Assembly (NCBI GenBank): GCA_949502235.1
Contig: CATBDC010000001.1
Location: forward strand, 1-64,000
Length of the DNA: 64,000 bases
DNA from: an uncultured Lachnospiraceae bacterium
Lineage (GTDB): Bacteria > Bacillota > Clostridia > Lachnospirales > Lachnospiraceae
Direction of reading: 5' to 3'
Under the pieces are notes generated by a model. The model was not told the origin of the DNA, did not search any database, and saw only the letters and a list, made by a program, of their open reading frames with translations. Made by a program: the position numbers and the translations under genes. Below are positions 7,993 to 14,785 of the stretch, piece by piece; position 1 is the first letter of the stretch, and the number at the start of each line of letters is the position of its first letter.

Positions 7993-8051
7993 TTACTGTT
8001 CACAGGTCTGCGCATTTACTGCGCAGACCGTAAGAAAGTGATTCAGGAGTG
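7993..8051. repeat. Foldback repeat, half copy B
   Basis: It has the same terminal motif (ttactgttcacag), the GTCTGCGCA/TGCGCAGAC stem and the gtaagaaagtgattcaggagtg tract in the same order as the 5' half of the 131-133-bp repeat. It then diverges into unrelated sequence that includes the second repeat type. Confidence 0.75.
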
Positions 8052-8101
8052 CAAAGTTTCCACCTGTACGGTTGAAAACCATGCCAGTATACAGGAGGGA
8101 A

Positions 8102-8139
8102 GGGCAGCTTAAAACTTCCATCCCCTGAACGACATTCCA
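8102..8139 (-). repeat. Second dispersed repeat, copy 1 (38 bp conserved core)
   Basis: On the minus strand this matches 12575-12612 at 32 of 38 positions, including AGTTTTAAGCTGCCC exactly. It sits in the aroF leader. The sequence around it is also rich in inverted segments. Confidence 0.6.
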
Positions 8140-8181
8140 CCCATATAAAAAATTTTACATATACAGCAAGGAGATGACGTC

Positions 8182-9195
8182 ATGATTATTGTATTAAAAC
8201 CACGTACTACCAAACAAGACATTGTCCGCGTAGAGGATATGGTGAAAGCCCGCGGACTGGACACTCATATTATTGAAGGCTCCGAGATGACCATTATTGG
8301 CTGTATCGGCGATACTACCCGCATCGACATGAAGCTTTTTGAGGTGGATCCTGCTGTTACAAAGGTTATGCATGTGCAGGAGCCCTATAAGCTGGCAAGC
8401 CGTGCATTTCACCCGGAGGACTCCCTTATTGATGTCTCCGGCGTAAAGGTGGGCTGCGGGCATATGGCGCTGATAGCCGGCCCCTGCTCTGTGGAGTCCG
8501 TGGAACAGGTCCTGGAAATAGCCAGAGCCGCGAAAGCCTCCGGCGCAAATATGCTCCGGGGCGGCGCCTTTAAGCCCCGTACGAGTCCTTACTCCTTTCA
8601 GGGAATGGGCCTTGAGGGACTTGATATTCTGTGCGAAGCCAGAGCCGCAACAGGACTTCCTATTGTAACAGAGCTGATGTCCACAGAATACCTGGACATT
8701 TTTAATGACAAGGTGGACTTAATCCAAATCGGCGCCCGCAATATGCAGAATTTTGACCTGTTAAAGCAGCTTGGACAGATTGAACGCCCCATTTTGTTAA
8801 AACGAGGGCTAAATGCCACCTACGAGGAATGGTTTATGTCTGCGGAATACATTATGTCTGCAGGAAATGAAAATGTCATTTTGTGTGAGCGCGGCATCCG
8901 TACATTTGAAAGCTATACAAGAAATACGCTTGATCTCCAGAGCATTCCTGTTGTAAGGAAGCTTACACACCTTCCAATCATTGTAGATCCCAGCCATGCG
9001 GGAGGAAAATGGTGGCTCGTGGAGCCTATGGCAAAGGCTGCTGTCGCAGCAGGCGCGGATGGGCTTATGGTTGAGGTGCATAACAATCCAGAATGTGCTC
9101 TCTGTGACGGCGCCCAGTCACTCAAACCGAAAAAATATGATGAACTAATCAGACAGGTTTCCCAGATTGCCCAAGTAATCGGTAAATCTTTATAA
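8182..9195 (+). CDS. aroF: 3-deoxy-7-phosphoheptulonate synthase, type I-beta
   Basis: DAHP synthase condenses phosphoenolpyruvate and erythrose 4-phosphate, the first step of the shikimate pathway. Residues 1-85 form the ferredoxin-like/ACT-like regulatory domain seen in Thermotoga-type enzymes. The TIM barrel follows with GPCSVES, RGGAFKPRTSPYSFQG, QIGARNMQNF, LLKRG and DPSHAGGKWW, which supply the PEP phosphate contacts and metal ligands (Cys of GPCS, His of DPSHA). The length (337 aa) is normal. AAGGAGATGACGTC precedes ATG 8182. It is followed six bases later by the aroB ribosome-binding region, so the genes form one operon. Confidence 0.96.
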   Translation: MIIVLKPRTTKQDIVRVEDMVKARGLDTHIIEGSEMTIIGCIGDTTRIDMKLFEVDPAVTKVMHVQEPYKLASRAFHPEDSLIDVSGVKVGCGHMALIAGPCSVESVEQVLEIARAAKASGANMLRGGAFKPRTSPYSFQGMGLEGLDILCEARAATGLPIVTELMSTEYLDIFNDKVDLIQIGARNMQNFDLLKQLGQIERPILLKRGLNATYEEWFMSAEYIMSAGNENVILCERGIRTFESYTRNTLDLQSIPVVRKLTHLPIIVDPSHAGGKWWLVEPMAKAAVAAGADGLMVEVHNNPECALCDGAQSLKPKKYDELIRQVSQIAQVIGKSL

Positions 9196-9207
9196 GAGGA
9201 GATGGGT

Positions 9208-10266
9208 ATGAAATTATATGTAGATTTAGCCAAAAACAGCTACCCCATCTATATTGAAAACCATATTCTGACAGATGCCAGAGACTATATTTCTGAAATA
9301 TTTTCCGGAAAAAAAGTCATGATTGTCTCTGACGATAATGTATACCCCCTTTATGGAGAAAACCTGAAGGGAACGCTGTCAGAAAGGTTTGAATGTTACT
9401 CACTCGTTCTGCCTCACGGGGAGGCCACGAAAAATTTTCAGAGCCTTCCGCTTATATACAATGCACTGTTAGAGGCCAGAATGTCACGCAGCGACCTTGT
9501 CATCGCTCTTGGAGGCGGGGTTATCGGGGATCTTGCAGGCTTCGCTGCCGCAAGCTATTTAAGGGGAGTAAAATTTGTCCAGATTCCCACCTCTCTTTTA
9601 GCCCAGGTAGATTCTTCTGTGGGCGGAAAGACAGCCGTAGATCTGCCCCAGGGAAAAAATCTTGTAGGAGCCTTTTACCAGCCGTCACTTGTCCTGATTG
9701 ATCCCCTTGTGCTTGACACACTTCCGAAGCGTTTTATAAATGACGGTATGGGCGAGGTAATTAAATATGGCTGTATTAAGGATAAGGATTTATTTGCAGA
9801 TTTAGAAGCACACAGCTCATTTGACGACTTAAAAAAGGATCTTACCCGCATTATCTACCGCTGCGTGGACATTAAACGAATTGTTGTGGAGAAGGATCAG
9901 TTTGACACCGGAGAGCGCATGCTATTAAACTTCGGGCACACACTGGCGCATACCATTGAGCAGTATTACCATTATGAGCGGGAAAGCCACGGGGAAGCAG
10001 TTGCAATCGGCATGTACCAGATTACAAAGCTTGCCGAAGAAAAGGGGCTCACTCCCCCCGGCGAGGCCGAACGAATCCAGAATGTTCTTAAGACCTACGG
10101 CTTGCCGTACAAATGCGGCCTGCCCCTTAAGGGGCTCATGGGCGCTGTCACATTAGATAAAAAAAATCTGGGGGGAAATCTGAATGTTATCCTGCTGCAC
10201 CAGATTGGCGACAGCTTTGTATACCCCACAGCCCCCACATTTTTCACACCGGAGGTAATGATATGA
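9208..10266 (+). CDS. aroB: 3-dehydroquinate synthase
   Basis: AroB converts DAHP to 3-dehydroquinate with NAD+ and a divalent metal. Visible motifs are DDNVYPLYGE, LPHGEATKNF (NAD and substrate loop), the glycine-rich ALGGGVIGDLAGFAAA, PTSLLAQVDSSVGGKT, GEVIKYGCI and NFGHTLAHTIEQ (metal-binding His). The open frame has ATG codons at 9202 and 9208. The first overlaps the AGAGGAG Shine-Dalgarno, so 9208 (MKLYVDLAKN) is the better start. The length is about 352 aa. The stop overlaps the ATG of the SDR gene by 4 bp, indicating translational coupling. Confidence 0.96.
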   Translation: MKLYVDLAKNSYPIYIENHILTDARDYISEIFSGKKVMIVSDDNVYPLYGENLKGTLSERFECYSLVLPHGEATKNFQSLPLIYNALLEARMSRSDLVIALGGGVIGDLAGFAAASYLRGVKFVQIPTSLLAQVDSSVGGKTAVDLPQGKNLVGAFYQPSLVLIDPLVLDTLPKRFINDGMGEVIKYGCIKDKDLFADLEAHSSFDDLKKDLTRIIYRCVDIKRIVVEKDQFDTGERMLLNFGHTLAHTIEQYYHYERESHGEAVAIGMYQITKLAEEKGLTPPGEAERIQNVLKTYGLPYKCGLPLKGLMGAVTLDKKNLGGNLNVILLHQIGDSFVYPTAPTFFTPEVMI

Positions 10267-11006
10267 AGCTAAAGAATAAAATCGCAATTGTCACAGGTGC
10301 CGGGAAAGGCATCGGACGAGAGACTGCCCTGGAAATCGCGGCAGAAGGCGCTCTCGTTGTCTGTGTTTCCAGAACCCAGTCTGACTTAGACGAAACAGTA
10401 AAAATGATACAGGAAAAAGGCGGAAATGCCGTCTCCCTTTCCCGCGACCTTACAGACGCTGCCCAGGTACAGTCTATGGCTGACACGGTAGTGGAAAAAT
10501 ATGGCCGCATAGATATTCTTATTAACAATGCAGGCGGCTATCCATCAGAGATTTACGATAAAGTAAGCAGACAGGCAATCAAAATCTGGGAGTGGAGCGA
10601 AACCCAGTGGGATCAGATTATTAAAACAAATCTGAAAATCCCCTTTTTATGTATCAATAAAATTGTACCCATAATGATAAAACAGGGGAGCGGGGACATC
10701 GTAAGCGTCTCCTCCCGCATGGGACGCATCGCCTCCCAGATGGGCGCATACGCTGTGGCAAAGGGCGGTATTATTACCCTGACCAAAACTACGGCCATCC
10801 AGACACAGGAATACGGTATACGGGCTAATGCCGTTGCCCCCGGCATTGTTGACACTCCGGGGCAAAGAGTGTACAACCACAATGTAGGACAGGATGATAT
10901 CAAAATGGGCAGCGCAGGCTCCGTTGCCCGGGCAATTATGTATCTACTATGTGATGCACCCCAGGTTATGACCGGACAGGTGCTGGATTTGTTTACTACA
11001 GTATAG
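10263..11006 (+). CDS. Short-chain dehydrogenase/reductase (FabG-like)
   Basis: 247 residues of a classical SDR. The Rossmann motif is TGAGKGIGRE near the N-terminus, followed by NNAGGYPSE, SVSSRMG (catalytic Ser) and AYAVAKGG (catalytic Tyr-x3-Lys). It would reduce a ketone or oxidise an alcohol with NAD(P)H. It resembles 3-oxoacyl-ACP reductases, but its fusion to aroF-aroB by a 4-bp overlap suggests a substrate connected with aromatic or cyclitol metabolism. That is inference from context only. A rho-independent terminator follows at 11147. Confidence 0.88.
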   Translation: MKLKNKIAIVTGAGKGIGRETALEIAAEGALVVCVSRTQSDLDETVKMIQEKGGNAVSLSRDLTDAAQVQSMADTVVEKYGRIDILINNAGGYPSEIYDKVSRQAIKIWEWSETQWDQIIKTNLKIPFLCINKIVPIMIKQGSGDIVSVSSRMGRIASQMGAYAVAKGGIITLTKTTAIQTQEYGIRANAVAPGIVDTPGQRVYNHNVGQDDIKMGSAGSVARAIMYLLCDAPQVMTGQVLDLFTTV

Positions 11007-11100
11007 GTATTAAATAACCTTAAATGTCTTTTCATAGTTTGTTAACAATTAATTTTCTTTTTCAACACATTTTTATCACATTTTCTGCTTATACTATAAT

Positions 11101-11114
11101 TGTTCGAAAGAACA
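11101..11114. other. Small GAAA-tetraloop hairpin
   Basis: TGTTC-GAAA-GAACA, a perfect 5-bp stem with a GNRA loop downstream of the SDR gene. A similar hairpin, GATTC-GAAA-GAATC, occurs at 24005-24018 before the ABC transporter genes. No function is known to me. Confidence 0.4.
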
Positions 11115-11146
11115 AAATAATTTTCTTTTTCATAACTTTTTCCTCA

Positions 11147-11178
11147 GGACTGCAGCCTCCCAAACATGCAGTCCTTTT
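11147..11178 (+). terminator. Rho-independent terminator of the aro operon
   Basis: GGACTGCA pairs with TGCAGTCC (11167-11174) across a 12-nt loop and is followed by TTTT. Confidence 0.75.
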
Positions 11179-11189
11179 AAATTGTTAAA

Positions 11190-11228
11190 GTTGGGGACAG
11201 CACTTTTTCAAAATACCCCGCCCCCAAT
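11190..11228. repeat. GGGGAC palindromic repeat, copy 1 (diverged)
   Basis: TTGGGGACAGCACTTTTT..., closing with ACCCCGCCCCCAA. It lies one base from the stop codon of the ATPase gene at 11229. It matches the diverged copy at 20522-20554. Confidence 0.75.
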
Positions 11229-12530
11229 TTATATGCAGAATACCGCGTACAATGGAACTGACATCATCCCATTCTCGTCTGCACCAAAATTTCTCGCAGA
11301 AATATGCATCATTTTCTTAGGTTTATATAGATTTACAAAATGTTTCATACTTCTTGCATGTATATTCTGATCATATTTTACTTCTACAGGAATTGCCATC
11401 CCCTGCTTTTGAATGACAAAATCGATCTCCGCCTGGGGCGAATCAGAGGTCCAGTAATATAAATCATAACCATTTGCGCAGAGGGTCTGTGCAACATAGT
11501 TTTCTGCCAGTGCGCCCTTATATATATCAGACATTTCCTGCCTTACTATATTTTCCGGCATAATTCCGGCAAGTGATGATAAAAGTCCCACATCGGACAT
11601 ATATAGTTTAAAAGAGGAAATATCTCTTGAAATTCTGACCGGGACCTCACCCCTTGTCACTTTATCACATTCCAGTACAATGCCTGCCCGTACAAGCCAT
11701 GCGATAGAATCTCCAAACAGTCCTGCTGTTGCACCCTTGCGGATTAATTTGTACTGAAACTTTTTATTATCCTTTGCAAGCTGTGCTGGCAGCGACTGAA
11801 AAGCATTCTGGATTTTTACACATTCTCCAGGTGAAGAATACTTCGACATATCAGCCGCATATGCGGCAATTATCATGCTCTGAAGCTCCGGAAGGTTAAT
11901 TAATGAATCCTCCTCTATATATTTTTTTACTACAGCAGGCATTCCTCCCACAAATAAATAGCGGCGCAGATATCCCATAAGCTCTTTGTGAATTTCCTCC
12001 GGCATTTTAGAGCCGGTTTCATAATGCTCCCGTATCATATTTATAAAATATCCATTGCCTGTCGCTTCAAGAAATTCATCAAATCTCAGCGGATACATTG
12101 TTTTCATAACAATCTTTCCTACAGGAAATGAATATCTTTCTCTGTGCACCGCAACTCCCAAAAGACTTCCAGCAGCCGCAATATGATACTCTGGCGCCTC
12201 CTCTGCAAAATATTTAAGTGAGGTGAGCGCTCTTTCACATACCTGTATTTCGTCAAAAATAAGCAGTGTATCCTCCGGAATAATTCTTTCCATAAAATAT
12301 TCTTCTAAAAAACGTATGATTCGTTCGGGCTTAAGATCACCGTCAAAATATTCTGCAACAACTGACATCCTTTCAAAATTAATATAGACACAATTTTTAT
12401 AATAGTCCCTTCCAAAATGCTGCAATATATATGTTTTTCCCACCTGTCTTGCCCCGTATAAAACCAAAGGCATCCTGTTTCGCTTTTCGTTCTTCCATCG
12501 TATCAGCTCTTTTAAGATAACCCGCTCCAT
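11229..12530 (-). CDS. ATP-binding protein with DUF4143 domain
   Basis: 433 residues of the common AAA-14/DUF4143 family. The Walker A motif is YGARQVGKTYIL (about residue 25) and the Walker B-like motif is LLIFDEIQVCERAL. A winged-helix region (VGGMPAVVKKY) follows. The C-terminal DUF4143 part contains QAEIDFVIQKQGMAIPVEVKY, the D-x(n)-E-x-K core of a PD-(D/E)XK nuclease fold. The cellular role of this family is poorly understood. AGGAGATGTCAT precedes ATG 12530. It is monocistronic: its own promoter is at 12710-12738 and its 3' end is capped by a palindromic repeat. Confidence 0.88.
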   Translation of the reverse strand: MERVILKELIRWKNEKRNRMPLVLYGARQVGKTYILQHFGRDYYKNCVYINFERMSVVAEYFDGDLKPERIIRFLEEYFMERIIPEDTLLIFDEIQVCERALTSLKYFAEEAPEYHIAAAGSLLGVAVHRERYSFPVGKIVMKTMYPLRFDEFLEATGNGYFINMIREHYETGSKMPEEIHKELMGYLRRYLFVGGMPAVVKKYIEEDSLINLPELQSMIIAAYAADMSKYSSPGECVKIQNAFQSLPAQLAKDNKKFQYKLIRKGATAGLFGDSIAWLVRAGIVLECDKVTRGEVPVRISRDISSFKLYMSDVGLLSSLAGIMPENIVRQEMSDIYKGALAENYVAQTLCANGYDLYYWTSDSPQAEIDFVIQKQGMAIPVEVKYDQNIHARSMKHFVNLYKPKKMMHISARNFGADENGMMSVPLYAVFCI

Positions 12531-12574
12531 ATGACATCTCCTTGATTGTACTTAAAAATTTTCCGTCTGTACGC

Positions 12575-12612
12575 TGGAATATCGTTCGAGAGACGGGAGT
12601 TTTAAGCTGCCC
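12575..12612 (+). repeat. Second dispersed repeat, copy 2
   Basis: 32 of 38 positions match 8102-8139 in reverse complement, including AGTTTTAAGCTGCCC. Flanking CTGGAAT (12574-12580) is answered by ATTCCAG (12659-12665), so the unit can fold back. It lies in the predicted 5' leader of the ATPase gene. Confidence 0.55.
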
Positions 12613-12709
12613 AGTCTATGCGGGAAGAATCGCTCTGAGTGACCATCCCTCAAATAACATTCCAGCCACACAGGCAGAAACGATTTATGATAGATAACTT
12701 TTTAAATAT

Positions 12710-12738
12710 ATTATAGCGTTGTTTTGATACTATATCAA
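12710..12738 (-). promoter_or_regulatory. Promoter of the ATPase gene
   Basis: TTGATA (12733-12738, minus strand), a 17-bp spacer and TATAAT (12710-12715). The -35 element is itself part of a TTGATA/TATCAA inverted pair. Confidence 0.65.
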
Positions 12739-12770
12739 CAAAAAATCATTTTAGAATGATTTTTTGTTGA
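12735..12770. terminator. Perfect 16-bp inverted repeat, probable terminator
   Basis: TCAACAAAAAATCATT, loop TTAG, then the exact complement. Both sides are A/T runs, so it could terminate in either direction. It overlaps the -35 element of the ATPase promoter. The rest of 12771-12851 shows nothing I can name. Confidence 0.5.
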
Positions 12771-12852
12771 TTATAAGTCATTTTAATATGATTTTTTTGA
12801 TTAGAGACAGAGTATTTTTAAAAGTGCTGTTTTAGTAAACTTTTTTCTTTCT

Positions 12853-12886
12853 GGGGACGGGGTATTTCTAGAAATACCCCGTCCCC
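12853..12886. repeat. GGGGAC 34-bp perfect palindrome, copy 2
   Basis: The half-site ggggacggggtatttct is followed by its exact complement. It is identical to copies at 20573-20606 and 49686-49719. Its central CTAG supplies the TAG stop codon of the 12868-13056 gene. Confidence 0.9.
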
Positions 12887-13056
12887 AACATCTCCTCCTG
12901 CTCTTCTATGAGTTCCCGTATCTCCCTGTCACCTTCCATACAACTCTCCCGCATATACGCAAGCTTCATCCGGCACTCCTGTATATCTCTTTCCTCATCC
13001 TCTTCTTCCTTAAGAAGGTTCCTGTACTTTTTCTTTAATTCTTCCGCATCCGGCAT
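12868..13056 (-). CDS. Small coiled-coil protein at the end of the type VII operon
   Basis: 62 residues from the third of three consecutive ATG codons (13062, 13059, 13056); only the third is well spaced from AGGAGG. The chain is almost entirely charged helix (KKKYRNLLKEEEDEERDIQE...EEQEEM), with no signal peptide. The first ATG overlaps the stop of the LXG-like effector gene, so translation is coupled. LXG effectors usually travel with small helical partner proteins, and this could be one. The last five codons (GTGYF) and the stop lie inside the 34-bp palindrome, so the native C-terminus may be lost. Confidence 0.6.
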   Translation of the reverse strand: MPDAEELKKKYRNLLKEEEDEERDIQECRMKLAYMRESCMEGDREIRELIEEQEEMLGTGYF

Positions 13057-13058
13057 CA

Positions 13059-14486
13059 TCATTCCTCCTGCCGGAAACTTATGGACTGAAGCTTTATATA
13101 CGCGTCCCCGGCCCGGTTCTTTTCCGGCTGATTGTAGTCAGGGTCTTCTGGTGTAATATAGTATTTGCTGCCCCAGGAAGACACTCCGATTCTTCCATCT
13201 TCAGAAAGGCCTGTTACTGTCATTGCATGACCGCCGTCCATATGTGCCGGCTCTCCATTTTCGTCCTCCAGCCTTACGGGACAGGTACTGATAATCAGCC
13301 TGTTTCCTTTGTCAGTCTCCTCTTTGCATTTTTTAAATACATCCTTTGTGGTACACTTAATGTTACTGATTTCGACATCCGCGCCATTTTCTGCCATATA
13401 GCGCTCAAACCGGTATTCCCTGCTTTCCGGTGTTGTCCCGGTTCCGCTTACTGCGGAAAAATCCTCTTTCCAGTCATAGCTTCCGTCCTCTCTCCGGTTA
13501 TCGCTTGCACAGTAAAGATCCATAATAAGCTGATTATAGTTTACATACGCTGTCCCCACCGCATTTTTCAGAAAAAGGGGAAAACCGAAGCTGGCTTCAA
13601 ATTCCTCTTCCTTTCCTCTGTATTCATCCGCAATAATATTTGCAAATGCCACATATCCGCAGCCCTCGCTGTCCAGCTTCATCAAAAGCTCCCCGATCTC
13701 CTCGTCCGTATAATCTTTGTATTCCTCATAACCATGAACCAGTTCCCGGATATATTCCTTATCAGAATCCAGTCCTCTCTGCCACAGCTGGTATGGCCCG
13801 CTCTGATCCCCTCCCATGTCTGAAAAGCACATTCCAAGACGAAGGCATCTGTTTTTTATCTGCTTCTGCCATGTACTTTCCTTATTAGAAACATAGGCGC
13901 CATTTGCAAAGGCTCCTGAAACCTCCGATAGACCTTCCTGTATCAGAGAGCTGATGCTTCCGCTGTCTGAAAACAAATGATTTGTACCCACGGCTATTTC
14001 ATCAAATCTTTCTGCCTTCTGCCTCCACCTTTCATACAGGCCCTGGCTGCTTTCTGCCAGGCGGCTGTACTTTTCTGCCTTCCACCTGTAATATTCGGAA
14101 AGCTCCGGCTCTGCTGCTGCCGCCATACTGCCTTTGCATACGCCTTCATTCAGCAGATAGATTTCCTTTAGATTCAGGGCATTTTCCATCTGGCAGAATA
14201 TAACTGCCCCGTCCAGTATCTCGCCGCCCACCAGACTGCTAAAGCTTCTAAAGTCTCCAATATCCGAAGCATTTGCCGCCCTCACGGCTTCAATAATTGT
14301 CTCGTAATTCTTAAGCTGCTGCTTTAAATCAGAAAAGGACTCGCTTTTTATCTCATCATCTGCCGCGAATTCATGAATACTCTGCTTTATCGTCTCCAAC
14401 GCCCTGTTGTCCTCCTCCATGCGGCTGACCGCCTGGCTGCACTGGGCTCTGATGCTCTCCGGATTCAGATAATCCTCTCTCGTCAC
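13059..14486 (-). CDS. LXG-like type VII effector with probable cysteine-protease C-terminus
   Basis: 475 residues. Residues 1-230 are helical, with a stretch about 50-95 (FSDLKQQLKNYETIIEAVRA, then FRSFSSLVGGEIL) like the LXG targeting domain. The C-terminal part carries SEGCGYVAFANIIADEY (Cys276), DGGHAMTVTGL (His420) and VSSWGSKYYI (438 region). This Cys...His...SWG order matches papain/C39-type peptidase folds, with Ser where papain has Asn. No signal peptide is present, as expected for type VII export. Its start overlaps the stop of the small helical gene upstream. I infer a secreted antibacterial or host-directed toxin. A housekeeping peptidase is less likely given the operon. No immunity gene is evident. 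Confidence 0.65.
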   Translation of the reverse strand: MTREDYLNPESIRAQCSQAVSRMEEDNRALETIKQSIHEFAADDEIKSESFSDLKQQLKNYETIIEAVRAANASDIGDFRSFSSLVGGEILDGAVIFCQMENALNLKEIYLLNEGVCKGSMAAAAEPELSEYYRWKAEKYSRLAESSQGLYERWRQKAERFDEIAVGTNHLFSDSGSISSLIQEGLSEVSGAFANGAYVSNKESTWQKQIKNRCLRLGMCFSDMGGDQSGPYQLWQRGLDSDKEYIRELVHGYEEYKDYTDEEIGELLMKLDSEGCGYVAFANIIADEYRGKEEEFEASFGFPLFLKNAVGTAYVNYNQLIMDLYCASDNRREDGSYDWKEDFSAVSGTGTTPESREYRFERYMAENGADVEISNIKCTTKDVFKKCKEETDKGNRLIISTCPVRLEDENGEPAHMDGGHAMTVTGLSEDGRIGVSSWGSKYYITPEDPDYNQPEKNRAGDAYIKLQSISFRQEE

Positions 14487-14770
14487 TGGCCATTCCCCCT
14501 TTCCGCAAGACTTCCGGTCATCTCGTCAAACTCCTCAAACGCAATGCCAAGCTTACGGATATTGTCCGCCTCTTTCGTAAGGGCTGCCCCCAAATCCGCA
14601 ATATTTTTCTGCGACCTTTCATAGGACATCCGGCTGTTTTCATTTGCGGGAAGTGTTGTCCTGCTGTCCTGTTTCTCAAGAGGCTCCGCCTTTAGACAGG
14701 CAGATACAGCCTCCAGGTTACCAGCGTCTTCCTGAACTTTTTCCTGATTAATATGAATGTTTTCTGCCAT
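14483..14770 (-). CDS. Small helical type VII partner protein (SACOL2603/DUF3130-like)
   Basis: 95 residues, all helical. The central break and C-terminal motif KLGIAFEEFDEMTGSLAE resemble the TIGR04197 (SACOL2603) family, WXG100-related proteins encoded directly upstream of LXG effectors and needed for their export. It follows EssC by 15 bp behind GAGGAGGAAC, and its last codon overlaps the start of the LXG-like effector. I infer that it pairs with the effector N-terminus to form the secreted complex. The family assignment is by motif and position only. Confidence 0.7.
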   Translation of the reverse strand: MAENIHINQEKVQEDAGNLEAVSACLKAEPLEKQDSRTTLPANENSRMSYERSQKNIADLGAALTKEADNIRKLGIAFEEFDEMTGSLAERGNGQ

Positions 14771-14785
14771 TTTGTTCCTCCTCTT

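Noticed and set aside
7991-8181. T-box or amino-acid riboswitch before aroF
   Set aside because: No T-box consensus, specifier stem or terminator/antiterminator pair; the sequence is repeat-derived.
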